64,000 bases of DNA from JAPPOI01 sp028818055. Its GTDB lineage: Bacteria > Pseudomonadota > Alphaproteobacteria > Rhodobacterales > Rhodobacteraceae. The notes under the pieces were generated by a model, which saw nothing but the letters and a program-made list of their open reading frames with translations, was not told the DNA's origin and did not search any database. Positions 25,552 through 33,986 of this stretch are shown piece after piece (within the stretch, counting starts at the first letter, position 1; each line of letters starts with the position of its first letter). The stretch covers positions 2,790,001 through 2,854,000 of the forward strand of contig OZ253954.1 of NCBI GenBank assembly GCA_965267405.1, in the 5' to 3' direction. The position numbers were made by a program, and so were the translations under genes.

Positions 25552-27942
25552 ATGCCTGAGTCGTTACCGGAGCACGCCTCGGTAGTTGTCATTGGCGGGG
25601 GCATCATGGGGTGCTCTACGCTGTACCATCTTGCAAAGATGGGAGTGTCTGATGCCGTTCTGGTTGAGCGCAACAAGCTAACCTCGGGCACGACATGGCA
25701 CTCGGCGGCTCAGGTTCGTGCGCTTCGTCATTCGCGAAATCTGACGCGGATGATCCAATACTCGGTTGACCTCTATTCCCAACTGGAAAAGGAGACGGGC
25801 CAGTCCGTTGGTTGGATCCAAAAGGGCTCTCTTTCGATTGCGACCAACCCGGACCGTCTTACCCATATCAAACGGCAGGAAGCCCTGGCGAAAGCGTACG
25901 GTATCGACGCATCTTCGATTTCTGTTGGCGAAGCGAAAGAACGTTGGCCACTGATGAACGCCGACGACGTGATAGGCGCGGTGTGGTCTCCGGACGATGG
26001 TCGGGTCAGCCCATCGGATGTTTGCGCGGCTTTGGTCAAGGCTGCGCGCGCTATGGGTGCCAAGATGTTCGAAGACACAGGCGTCACAGGCATCTTGACG
26101 GAGGGCGGGCGCATTCGCGGTGTCGAAACCGAGAATGGCACTGTGATGTGTGATGCCGTCGCGCTTTGCGGCGGGCTTTGGTCGCGCGAGCTCGGGGCAA
26201 TGGCCGGTGCAGAGGTGCCTCTGCTGGCCTGTGAGCATTTTTATTTGCTCACAAAACCGGTCGAGGGGATCACGGGTAATATGCCGACGCTCTCTGACCA
26301 CGATCATCACCTGTATATCCGGGATGACTCGGGCGGGCTTCTGGTGGGGTGCTTCGAACCAATGGGCAAACCAATTGAGCCTGGGTGTTTGGATGAGAAC
26401 TTCGAGTTCCAGCTTTTGCCCGAGGATTGGGATCATTTCGAACCCATGATGATGAACGCACTACATCGCCTTCCGCCGCTGGAAACGGCGGAAGTGAAGA
26501 TGCTGTTGAATGGCCCAGAAAGCTTTACGCCTGACGGAACGTTCATGCTTGGCGAAACTGCCGAGACAAAAGGACTTTTCCTTGGGTGTGGAATGAACTC
26601 AGTTGGTGTCGCATCTGGTGGCGGTGCAGGCATGAACCTTGCGCACTGTATAGTTCACGGTCACACGGCGTATGACCTTGGCGAGGCGGACGCGAAACGT
26701 TTTGCGCCTGTTTACAACTCGCTCGACCATTTGATGGCGCGCGCGCCCGAGATACTCGGCACGCATTACGACATTGCTTTTCCGGGCAAACAGCTCAAAA
26801 CCGCTCGGAACCTGCGCCAGCTGCCACTTAGTGCCGAATATCGCGCCGCTGGCGCGCATATGGGCCAGTTCTATGGTTGGGAACGGCCGCTTTACTTTGG
26901 CAAAACCGCCGAGCCGGAACTGTCATTTGGAAAACCAGATTGGTTTGAGAACGTTCGAGCCGAAGTACTTGCGGCTCACGAACAGGCGGCGATTTTCGAT
27001 GCGTCACCCTTTGGGAAGATCGACGTTACCGGTCCGGATGCTCAGGCTTTCATGCTGAAAACCTGTGCTGGCCATGTTGGCCGTGCGCCGGGTTCAGTGA
27101 TCTACACGTCCGTTCTAAATTCTCGAGGGACGTTCGAAAGCGATATTACAGCACAAAGACTGACCGAGGATCACTACCGGTTGTTTGTCGGAACAAATGC
27201 GATCAAGCGCGACTTCTCTTGGTTCAGGGACGCGGCGCAAGGCTTTGATGTTTCACTTAAAGACGTCACCGAAGACTTCGCGGTGCTTGGCTTGATGGGT
27301 CCTGAAGCTGCCCGAATTTCAACCGATCTGGGTGGATCAGCCATGACAGCCATCGGATACTTCAAGCACGAAGAGGTTCAGCTCGCCGGATGCACGATCC
27401 GTGCTGCACGCCTGTCGTATGTCGGTGAAGCGGGATGGGAAATTACTTGCGCATCTGGAGATACCCAGCGGTTGTTTGCGGCGCTGACCAAGGCTGGTGC
27501 TGTTCCCGCCGGCTTATACGCTCAGACTTCCATGCGCATAGAAAAAGGCTTTTGCGCAATGGGGCACGAGCTTGATGGAGATGTGAATCCGATTACCACC
27601 GGGTTGGAGTTCGCGACCCGAAAATCTGGCGGTTTCACCGGGTTCGAGGCACTTGAGACTGCCAAAACCAAGGGAGCAAGGAACGCGATATTATCTTTGA
27701 AGTTTGAAGATCAGGATGCGGTCCCGATCGGGCATGAGCCAATCTATTCAGAGGGAAGAATTGTCGGACAAACAAGTTCCTGTGCCTATGGCTTCCGTGT
27801 CGGTGCACCGGTGGCTTTGGCTCACGCAACTGGCTTGGCGGACCGACAACGCGTTTCGGTCGATATTGGTGGTGAAATGTTTGCGGCGCAGGTGGTCGAG
27901 GGCCCGCTCTTTGACCCGTCCGGCAGTCGCATGAAGGAGTGA
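25552..27942 (+). CDS. FAD-dependent dimethylglycine/sarcosine dehydrogenase-like protein (DAO-GcvT fusion)
   Basis: 796-residue flavoenzyme of the DMGDH/SARDH family. It has the N-terminal Rossmann motif VVVIGGGIMGCSTLYHLAKMG, the flavin-attachment region HSAAQVRALRHSRN, and a DAO oxidoreductase domain to about residue 390. A FAO_M linker and a C-terminal GcvT/tetrahydrofolate-binding aminomethyltransferase domain follow (about 430-790: FDASPFGKIDVTGPDAQAF, SYVGEAGWEI). Such enzymes demethylate N-methylglycines and pass formaldehyde to folate. The exact substrate is unknown. ATG 25552 follows AAAGGGGA; an upstream in-frame ATG (25429) lies inside rpiR. It is the first gene of a three-gene operon with BKACE and aminotransferase genes. 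Confidence 0.88.
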   Translation: MPESLPEHASVVVIGGGIMGCSTLYHLAKMGVSDAVLVERNKLTSGTTWHSAAQVRALRHSRNLTRMIQYSVDLYSQLEKETGQSVGWIQKGSLSIATNPDRLTHIKRQEALAKAYGIDASSISVGEAKERWPLMNADDVIGAVWSPDDGRVSPSDVCAALVKAARAMGAKMFEDTGVTGILTEGGRIRGVETENGTVMCDAVALCGGLWSRELGAMAGAEVPLLACEHFYLLTKPVEGITGNMPTLSDHDHHLYIRDDSGGLLVGCFEPMGKPIEPGCLDENFEFQLLPEDWDHFEPMMMNALHRLPPLETAEVKMLLNGPESFTPDGTFMLGETAETKGLFLGCGMNSVGVASGGGAGMNLAHCIVHGHTAYDLGEADAKRFAPVYNSLDHLMARAPEILGTHYDIAFPGKQLKTARNLRQLPLSAEYRAAGAHMGQFYGWERPLYFGKTAEPELSFGKPDWFENVRAEVLAAHEQAAIFDASPFGKIDVTGPDAQAFMLKTCAGHVGRAPGSVIYTSVLNSRGTFESDITAQRLTEDHYRLFVGTNAIKRDFSWFRDAAQGFDVSLKDVTEDFAVLGLMGPEAARISTDLGGSAMTAIGYFKHEEVQLAGCTIRAARLSYVGEAGWEITCASGDTQRLFAALTKAGAVPAGLYAQTSMRIEKGFCAMGHELDGDVNPITTGLEFATRKSGGFTGFEALETAKTKGARNAILSLKFEDQDAVPIGHEPIYSEGRIVGQTSSCAYGFRVGAPVALAHATGLADRQRVSVDIGGEMFAAQVVEGPLFDPSGSRMKE

Positions 27943-27946
27943 CCCG

Positions 27947-28714
27947 ATGATTATGGTCGCACCAAATGGTGCCAGAAAGACCAAGTCTGACCACCCGGCG
28001 CTTCCACTGACATTGGAAGAGACGGTGGCAACCGCTGTTTCTTGCTTTGCTGCCGGTGCTGATGCGCTGCATTTACACGTTCGGGACGGAGCAGGGGGGC
28101 ATTCGATCGATGCCGGGCTTTACCGCGAAGCGTTGGCCGAACTTGATCGAGCTGTGCCAGACATGCCGGTGCAAATCACGACCGAGGCCGCTGACCGATA
28201 TGAGGTGGCGGATCAGTTGGATATGCTACGAAGGCTAAAGCCGCGCTGGGCTTCGATCTCTTTAAAAGAGGCAGCGCGAGATCGGCGTTTGACCCGTAAG
28301 CTTTATGAAGAGTGCGCGGCGAACGATACGCTTATCCAGCACATTGTTTACGACTCTTCGGACGCGGAAATCTTAAGCAACTGGCAGAGCGAAGGTGTTA
28401 TCAACGAAGATGCCAGCGTGATCCTCGTTCTTGGTCGATACGCTGCGAACATGAATTCGGACCCGGACGATCTTGAGCCACTTTTGGCGTGTCTTCCGCC
28501 GGTCGGACAATGGATGCTCTGCGCCTTTGGAGCAAATGAACACAGGTGCCTGCTCAAAGCCCATGAACTGGGCGGCGATTGCAGGGTTGGGTTTGAAAAC
28601 AGCACAATGAGTGCCACTTTAACCCCTTGGGTCGACAACGCCGCATCAGTGCGCGCTTTGGTTGCCGAGATAAAAGAGGATGAAGCACATGTCTCACATC
28701 TTTCCACGGCATAG
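27947..28714 (+). CDS. BKACE (DUF849) family beta-keto acid cleavage enzyme
   Basis: 255-residue zinc-dependent TIM-barrel enzyme. The family condenses acetyl-CoA with a beta-keto acid to give acetoacetate and a new CoA ester; known members act on 3-keto-5-aminohexanoate and on dehydrocarnitine. Visible family signs are MVAPNGARKTKSDHPALPLT, the metal-binding HLHVRDG, ITTEAADRY and the closing VGFENS. It is slightly shorter than the usual 270-310 residues, and no gene end is missing. The start is 4 bases after the dehydrogenase stop with GGAG upstream; its 3' end overlaps the aminotransferase start by 26 bases. Confidence 0.87.
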   Translation: MIMVAPNGARKTKSDHPALPLTLEETVATAVSCFAAGADALHLHVRDGAGGHSIDAGLYREALAELDRAVPDMPVQITTEAADRYEVADQLDMLRRLKPRWASISLKEAARDRRLTRKLYEECAANDTLIQHIVYDSSDAEILSNWQSEGVINEDASVILVLGRYAANMNSDPDDLEPLLACLPPVGQWMLCAFGANEHRCLLKAHELGGDCRVGFENSTMSATLTPWVDNAASVRALVAEIKEDEAHVSHLSTA

Positions 28715-30014
28715 TCGGAAACCGCCTCCAACAGCTGTACGAGGAGAGGGCTGTTACCTTTATGACGCCGACGGCAAAGCCTACCTGGACGGATCAGGCG
28801 GCGCGGCGGTGTCTTGTCTTGGGCATGGCGACCCGGATGTGATTGCAGCGGTTCAAGCTCAGGCTGCAGATCTTGCGTTCGCGCACACCGGTTTTTTCAC
28901 GTCTGAGCCTGCCGAACAGTTGGCCGACCTCCTGATCAGTCAGGCGCCTGGTGAATTGGACCGCGTGTACCTGGTATCGGGAGGGTCTGAAGCAACCGAA
29001 GCGGCAATCAAATTGGCGCGTCAGTATCACGTCGAAAACGGCCAGCCAGAACGGCGGCATTTGATCGCCCGTCGACAAAGCTACCATGGCAACACTCTGG
29101 GCGCGCTTGCCGCGGGCGGCAATGAATGGCGGCGGCAACAGTTTGCACCGCTTCTGATCGAAGTGAGCCACATCGCTCCGTGCTACGAATACATGCTTCG
29201 CGAGGAAGGCGAGACAGCCGAGGCCTATGGTTTGCGCGCTGCCAAGGAACTGGAAGATGAGATCCTGAGGCTTGGACCGGACAGTGTCATGGCCTTCATG
29301 GCAGAACCCGTCGTCGGCGCCACCATGGGTGCCGTTCCCGCCGCGGAAGGTTACTTCAAGCGCATTCGCGAGATCTGCGACCAGTATGGCGTTCTTTTAA
29401 TCTTGGATGAAGTGATGTGCGGCATGGGCCGTACCGGGCATCTGTTCGCCTGTGAGGCGGATGACATCGCGCCGGATATTGTTTGCATCGCCAAAGGGTT
29501 AGGGGCCGGATATCAACCAATCGGCGCCATGCTGTGCACAAGCAAGATCTACGATGCAATCAAATCGGGTAGTGGCTTTTTCCAGCATGGTCATACGTAT
29601 CTTGGCCACCCGGTTGCTGCGGCGGCTGCTTGCGCGGTGGTTGGAAAAATTGTGGACCAGAATCTGCCAAGCCGCGTCGTCGAGCAGGGCGAAAAGCTTC
29701 ACAATGCGCTTTCAGATCGGTTCGGCCAGCATCCTTATGTCGGCGATATACGAGGTCGCGGGCTTTTTCGAGGGTTAGAACTTGTCCAGGATCGTGAATC
29801 CAAGACGCCATTTGACCCGTCACTTGGGGTTGCCGGAAAACTGAAAGCCGGAGCATTCGACGCTGGTTTGATCTGCTATCCTATGTCGGGCACGCGCGAC
29901 GGTCGCGAGGGCGACCATGTTCTCCTTGCACCTCCGTTTATCATTGAAGATCACCAGATCGGTGAACTGACAGACAAGTTGGCAATCGCCATCGAACAGG
30001 CAACTCAAGTCTGA
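28689..30014 (+). CDS. Class III pyridoxal-phosphate aminotransferase
   Basis: 441-residue fold-type I omega-aminotransferase. Cofactor motifs are YLVSGGSEATEAAIKLAR (phosphate cup), SYHGNTLGA, LILDEVMCGMGRTG (Asp contacting the pyridine ring) and CIAKGLGAGYQPIGAML, which carries the Schiff-base lysine. This group uses omega-amino acids, diamines or beta-alanine-like donors, so the substrate is open. ATG 28689 has AGAGGA 8 bases upstream; ATG 28680 is an alternative. Last gene of the dehydrogenase-BKACE operon, meeting the XRE-cupin gene tail to tail with a 10-base overlap. Confidence 0.88.
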   Translation: MSHIFPRHSRKPPPTAVRGEGCYLYDADGKAYLDGSGGAAVSCLGHGDPDVIAAVQAQAADLAFAHTGFFTSEPAEQLADLLISQAPGELDRVYLVSGGSEATEAAIKLARQYHVENGQPERRHLIARRQSYHGNTLGALAAGGNEWRRQQFAPLLIEVSHIAPCYEYMLREEGETAEAYGLRAAKELEDEILRLGPDSVMAFMAEPVVGATMGAVPAAEGYFKRIREICDQYGVLLILDEVMCGMGRTGHLFACEADDIAPDIVCIAKGLGAGYQPIGAMLCTSKIYDAIKSGSGFFQHGHTYLGHPVAAAAACAVVGKIVDQNLPSRVVEQGEKLHNALSDRFGQHPYVGDIRGRGLFRGLELVQDRESKTPFDPSLGVAGKLKAGAFDAGLICYPMSGTRDGREGDHVLLAPPFIIEDHQIGELTDKLAIAIEQATQV

Positions 30015-30637
30015 GCGTAAGAGATGACCGAAAGGTAGCGCGCCGGAAGCTCGGACAGAGTTTCTGGTCCGTGCGGCGCATCTGCATCAAAGAACAACGT
30101 GTCTCCGGGTTCTAGGTCAAAGAGCGAACCCCCATGCCGATAGGTCACGCGACCCTCTAGCATATAGATCATCTCCATTCCGTCGTGCTGAAATGACGGG
30201 AAGACATCCGAAGCGTCGGAGAGCGTGATCAAATAGGGCTCGACAACCACGCCGGTAGAGTTGGAGCCGATATGACCAAGCAGATTGTACTGATGTCCCG
30301 CACGCGTTCCTGTGCGTTCAACGTCGACGCCATGCCCGCTTTTCGTGTGAATCGCCGGACGATGTTCTTCAAAGCTGCGAAAGAAGTTTGTGATCGGAAC
30401 CGAAAGTGCGTTCGCCAATTCCTGTAGCGTCGTCAGCGACGGCGAAATATTTCCGTTTTCGATCTTGGAAAGCATTCCAGCCGAAAGGCCGGTCGCCTCG
30501 GCAAGATCGCTGATCGTCATGTCGTGAGACTGGCGGCTTGCTCGAACTTCACGGCCAATCGCAATCTCCAAAACCTTCTCGCGCGGACCCGCAGCTTTGT
30601 GCGGGTCCTGGGATAACCGGTTGGCTTTGGTTGGCAT
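30005..30637 (-). CDS. XRE-family regulator with C-terminal cupin sensor
   Basis: 210 residues: helix-turn-helix at about 33-85 (TISDLAEATGLSAGMLSKIENGNISPSLTTLQ) and a cupin_2 domain at about 135-205 (HDGMEMIYMLEGRVTYRHG, LEPGDTLFFDADAPHGPE). PuuR and related regulators of amine and amino acid use have this layout, with the cupin binding the inducer. It begins 3 bases after the gmaS stop in the same operon, which suggests it senses a metabolite of the methylamine pathway (inference). Confidence 0.87.
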   Translation of the reverse strand: MPTKANRLSQDPHKAAGPREKVLEIAIGREVRASRQSHDMTISDLAEATGLSAGMLSKIENGNISPSLTTLQELANALSVPITNFFRSFEEHRPAIHTKSGHGVDVERTGTRAGHQYNLLGHIGSNSTGVVVEPYLITLSDASDVFPSFQHDGMEMIYMLEGRVTYRHGGSLFDLEPGDTLFFDADAPHGPETLSELPARYLSVISYAQT

Positions 30638-30640
30638 TGC

Positions 30641-31948
30641 TCAGACGTCCAGGGTGTTTGCCTTTTCCCAGTCCGAGAAGTGATGCATGAAACTGTTCCA
30701 CTCACGCATTTTCAGTTTAACGAAAGCGGAGGCGAATTCATCGCCAAGGGCAGCCTTGAGCCCTTTGTCTTTGTCGAATTCGCGCAATGCGTCCAACAGG
30801 TTAAGTGGTAACTTGGGCGCGCCGCGCACTTTGTGACCCTCGGCATACATATCGATGTCATACCGCTTGCCGGGATCCGCATCGTTTTCCATGCCGTCAA
30901 GGCCAGCTGCAATAATTGCGGCCTGGAGCAGATAAGGGTTCGTAGCGCCATCGGCGAGGCGCAGCTCGAACCGACCGGGACCGGGAACGCGGACCATGTG
31001 AGTGCGGTTATTACCGGTCCACGTGACCGTGTTGGGGGCCCATGTTGCGCCCGACGACGTCACAGGTGCGTTGATCCGCTTGTAGCTGTTCACAGTAGGA
31101 TTGGTGATCGCGCACATGCCTTTTGCGTGCTTCATGATGCCGCCCAGGAACGATCGGCCATCTGCTGACAAGCCAAGTTCCATGTCATCGTCCGCGAACG
31201 CGTTTTGCGTGCCATCCATGTTCCAAACGGAAATATGGGCGTGACATCCGTTGCCCGTGAGTCCCTCGACGGGTTTTGGCATGAACGTGGCGCGCAAACC
31301 GTGTTTCTCGGCAACTGACTTTGTCATGAATTTGAAGAACGAATGCCGGTCGGCGGTGACCAGAGCGTCATCGAATTCCCAGTTCATCTCAAACTGGCCG
31401 TTCGCGTCTTCATGGTCGTTTTGATAGGGGCCCCAGCCGAGGTGAAGCATGTAATCGCAGACCTCGGCGACGACATCATAGCGCCTCATGATCGCCTGCT
31501 GGTCGTAACAGGGCTTTTCGGCTGTGTCGTATTCGTCCGAGATTTGGCTTCCGTCGGGCGTCAGCAGGAAATACTCGGCTTCGATGCCGGTTTTGACGCG
31601 CAAACCCTTGTCTGCGGCGGCGGCAATTTGCTTGCGAAGTACGTTTCTGGGCGCTTGGTCGACGTCAGCGTCCTCCATCACGCAATTGGCGGCAACCCAA
31701 GCCACTTCGGGTTTCCATGGAAGCTGAATGACCGAGTTTGGATCAGGAACCGCCAACATATCCGGATGGGCGGGTGTCATATCCAACCACGTTGCAAAGC
31801 CTGCAAATCCAGCACCTTCTTCTTCCATATCGGCGATGGCTTGTGTCGGCACCAGTTTGGCACGTTGGCCGCCGAACAGATCGGTGAACGAGATCATGAA
31901 ATATTTCACACCGTTCTCGGATGCGAAGTTTGCCAGTCTGGAGGTCAT
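30641..31948 (-). CDS. gmaS: Gamma-glutamylmethylamide synthetase, glutamine-synthetase-like (GmaS/GlnT type)
   Basis: 435-residue member of the glutamine synthetase superfamily, expected to join methylamine to glutamate with ATP. Catalytic-domain motifs: GIEAEYFLL (metal-binding Glu), DHEDANGQFEMNWEF, GNGCHAHISVW (ATP/glutamate His loop), KRINAPVTSSGATWAPN, and RFELRLADGATNPYL. Length and sequence fit the GmaS/GlnT branch rather than GlnA (about 470 residues with an adenylylation loop). The decisive context is mgsCBA directly upstream, the enzyme that converts the product into N-methylglutamate. ATG 31948 has GGGAG upstream; an earlier in-frame codon at 31999 overlaps mgsC. Confidence 0.87.
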   Translation of the reverse strand: MTSRLANFASENGVKYFMISFTDLFGGQRAKLVPTQAIADMEEEGAGFAGFATWLDMTPAHPDMLAVPDPNSVIQLPWKPEVAWVAANCVMEDADVDQAPRNVLRKQIAAAADKGLRVKTGIEAEYFLLTPDGSQISDEYDTAEKPCYDQQAIMRRYDVVAEVCDYMLHLGWGPYQNDHEDANGQFEMNWEFDDALVTADRHSFFKFMTKSVAEKHGLRATFMPKPVEGLTGNGCHAHISVWNMDGTQNAFADDDMELGLSADGRSFLGGIMKHAKGMCAITNPTVNSYKRINAPVTSSGATWAPNTVTWTGNNRTHMVRVPGPGRFELRLADGATNPYLLQAAIIAAGLDGMENDADPGKRYDIDMYAEGHKVRGAPKLPLNLLDALREFDKDKGLKAALGDEFASAFVKLKMREWNSFMHHFSDWEKANTLDV

Positions 31949-31971
31949 TTGTTTCTCCCTGTCGTCGTTAT

Positions 31972-33300
31972 TCAAAGGCCGTTCTGGCCCGGTATCCATT
32001 CTGTTCCGGCCAATGGCACCTTGGCCATTGCAGCCGCTTCGATTGTCAGCGCCACGAGATCCTCGGGCTCAAGATTGAGAACGTGGTTGTGGCCGCAGGC
32101 GCGCGCAATTGTCTGTGCCTCGAGTGTCATCACTTTGAGGTAGTTGCGCAAGCGCCGACCGGCTTCTTCGGGGTCTAGGCGCTTGGCGAGTTCCGGATCC
32201 TGAGTGGTGATGCCTGCCGGGTCCTGGCCTTCATGCCAATCGTCATAGGCGCCTGCTGTTGTGCCAAGTTTCTGGTATTCGTCTTCCCACTTTGGGTCGT
32301 TGTCGCCGATGGCGATCAACGCAGCCGAGCCGATGGACACGGCGTCGGCCCCCAAGGCGAGCGCCTTGGCAACATCTGCGCCGTGGCGGATGCCGCCCGA
32401 GACAACAAGCTGGACTTCGCGATGCACACCAAGGTCTTGAAGCGCGTTAACGGCAGGGCGAATGCACGCCAGCGTTGGAATGCCAACGTGTTCAATGAAA
32501 ACGTCCTGTGTCGCCGCTGTGCCGCCTTGCATGCCATCGATCACGACAACATCTGCGCCGGCTTTCACGGCAAGGGCCGTGTCGTAGTAGGGGCGTGTGG
32601 CGCCAACCTTTACGTATATCGGCACTTTCCAACCGGTGATCTCGCGCAGCTCCAGGATCTTGATTTCCAGATCATCCGGGCCTGTCCAATCTGGATGCCG
32701 ACAGGCTGAGCGCTGGTCGATGCCTTTCGGAAGCGTCCGCATCTCGGCCACGCGGTCGCTGATCTTCTGGCCAAGCAGCATGCCGCCGCCTCCTGGCTTG
32801 GCGCCCTGACCAACCACGATCTCGATTGCGTCAGCTTTCCGCAGATCGTCGGGGTTCATACCATACCGGGATGGCAAATACTGATAGACTAGCTTTGTGG
32901 AATGTACGCGCTCTTCGGGCGTCATACCGCCATCACCTGTCGTGGTGGATGTGCCAGCCATGGTTGCGCCACGTCCCAGAGCTTCTTTTGCTGGCCCGGA
33001 CAAAGCGCCAAAACTCATACCGGCGATCGTGATGGGGATGTCCAGCTCAATCGGGTTCTTTGCAAACCGGGTTCCAAGTTTGACGCTGGTGTCGCACGTC
33101 TCCCGATAGCCTTCCAGCGGATAGCGGGACATCGACGCGCCCAGAAAGACAAGGTCGTCAAAATGGGGAAGGGTGCGCTTCGCACCTCCGCCACGAATGT
33201 CATAGATGCCTGTCGCGGCAGCCCGCCGTATTTCCGAGTTGATACTGTCGGTGAACGTAGCGGACTTTATCGGCTTGGTGCGGGGAATGTCGTTGGCCAT
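31972..33300 (-). CDS. mgsC: N-methylglutamate synthase large subunit, glutamate-synthase FMN-domain type (MgsC)
   Basis: 442 residues corresponding to the FMN/iron-sulfur synthase domain of glutamate synthase. Visible motifs are FGALSGPAKEALGRGATMAGTSTTTG, GAKPGGGGMLLGQKIS, and GADVVVIDGMQGGTAATQDV with SGGIRHGADVAKALALGADAVSIG (flavin phosphate site). Near the C-terminus it has LARACGHNHV-like cysteine content. In NMG-pathway bacteria this subunit combines the methylamine released from gamma-glutamylmethylamide with the glutamate skeleton. It is the middle gene of mgsABC-gmaS; its start is 1 base after the mgsB stop. The older name for this subunit family is GlxD. Confidence 0.87.
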   Translation of the reverse strand: MANDIPRTKPIKSATFTDSINSEIRRAAATGIYDIRGGGAKRTLPHFDDLVFLGASMSRYPLEGYRETCDTSVKLGTRFAKNPIELDIPITIAGMSFGALSGPAKEALGRGATMAGTSTTTGDGGMTPEERVHSTKLVYQYLPSRYGMNPDDLRKADAIEIVVGQGAKPGGGGMLLGQKISDRVAEMRTLPKGIDQRSACRHPDWTGPDDLEIKILELREITGWKVPIYVKVGATRPYYDTALAVKAGADVVVIDGMQGGTAATQDVFIEHVGIPTLACIRPAVNALQDLGVHREVQLVVSGGIRHGADVAKALALGADAVSIGSAALIAIGDNDPKWEDEYQKLGTTAGAYDDWHEGQDPAGITTQDPELAKRLDPEEAGRRLRNYLKVMTLEAQTIARACGHNHVLNLEPEDLVALTIEAAAMAKVPLAGTEWIPGQNGL

Positions 33301-33301
33301 C

Positions 33302-33985
33302 TTAGTACGCTCCCGCGTTGTCTATATCGAAGTTGTAGAGGCTTCGTGCCGATCCATAACGTTTGAACTCTTCAGGCTTTGCGTCTGACCCAGCTGACGC
33401 CAGCAATTCGGTCAACTCTTCCAAATGTTCAGGTCGCATCTCTTTCTCAACGCAGTCAGCGCCGAGGCTTTTGACATTGCCGCGCACGTACAACCGGGCC
33501 TCGTAAATGCTGTCGCCCAACGCATCACCGGCGTCCCCGCACACAACCATGCGGCCAGCCTGCGCCATGAATGCCGACATATGCCCAACGTTCCCGTGGA
33601 CAACGATGTCCGCGCCCTTCAGCGAGATGCCGCAGCGAGACGAGGCATTGCCTTTAATGACCAAAAGCCCACCGTGAGCGGTGGCTCCTGCGTACTGGCT
33701 TGCGTCGCCTTCGATCACGACCGTGCCCGACATCATATTTTCAGCCACACCAGGGCCGGCGTTCCCTTTGACTTGAATTGTCGCGTTCTGGTTCATTCCG
33801 GCACAATAGTAACCGGTTGATCCATGTATCGTGACCGCCACCGGAGCAGTCATTCCAACCGCAAGCGCATGGCTTCCCCGTGGGTTCAGCACATCAAATT
33901 CAGTGTCGTTGGCACTATCCGAAACCGCTTGAAGAGTGGCATTCAAATCGCGGAGTTCACTGGAAGAAAGATCGATGGTTGGCAT
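33302..33985 (-). CDS. mgsB: N-methylglutamate synthase GXGXG-domain subunit (MgsB)
   Basis: 227-residue right-handed beta-helix corresponding to the C-terminal GXGXG domain of glutamate synthase. The repeated turn pattern is easy to see (VTIHGSTGYYCAGMNQNATIQ, KGNAGPGVAENMMSGTVVIEGDA, HGGLLVIKGNASSRCGISLKGADIVVHGNVG). It packs between the amidotransferase and synthase subunits. ATG 33985 is one base beyond the mgsA stop, giving tight coupling; an in-frame codon at 34084 lies inside mgsA and is rejected. The C-terminal tail after about residue 175 (KEMRPEHLEELTELL) is typical of the stand-alone form (GlxC). Confidence 0.87.
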   Translation of the reverse strand: MPTIDLSSSELRDLNATLQAVSDSANDTEFDVLNPRGSHALAVGMTAPVAVTIHGSTGYYCAGMNQNATIQVKGNAGPGVAENMMSGTVVIEGDASQYAGATAHGGLLVIKGNASSRCGISLKGADIVVHGNVGHMSAFMAQAGRMVVCGDAGDALGDSIYEARLYVRGNVKSLGADCVEKEMRPEHLEELTELLASAGSDAKPEEFKRYGSARSLYNFDIDNAGAY

Positions 33986-33986
33986 T

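Noticed and set aside
30641..31948. Ordinary glutamine synthetase GlnA, with ordinary glutamate synthase subunits upstream
   Set aside because: Too short for GlnA, and the upstream synthase is divided into three separate subunits in the MgsA-B-C arrangement.
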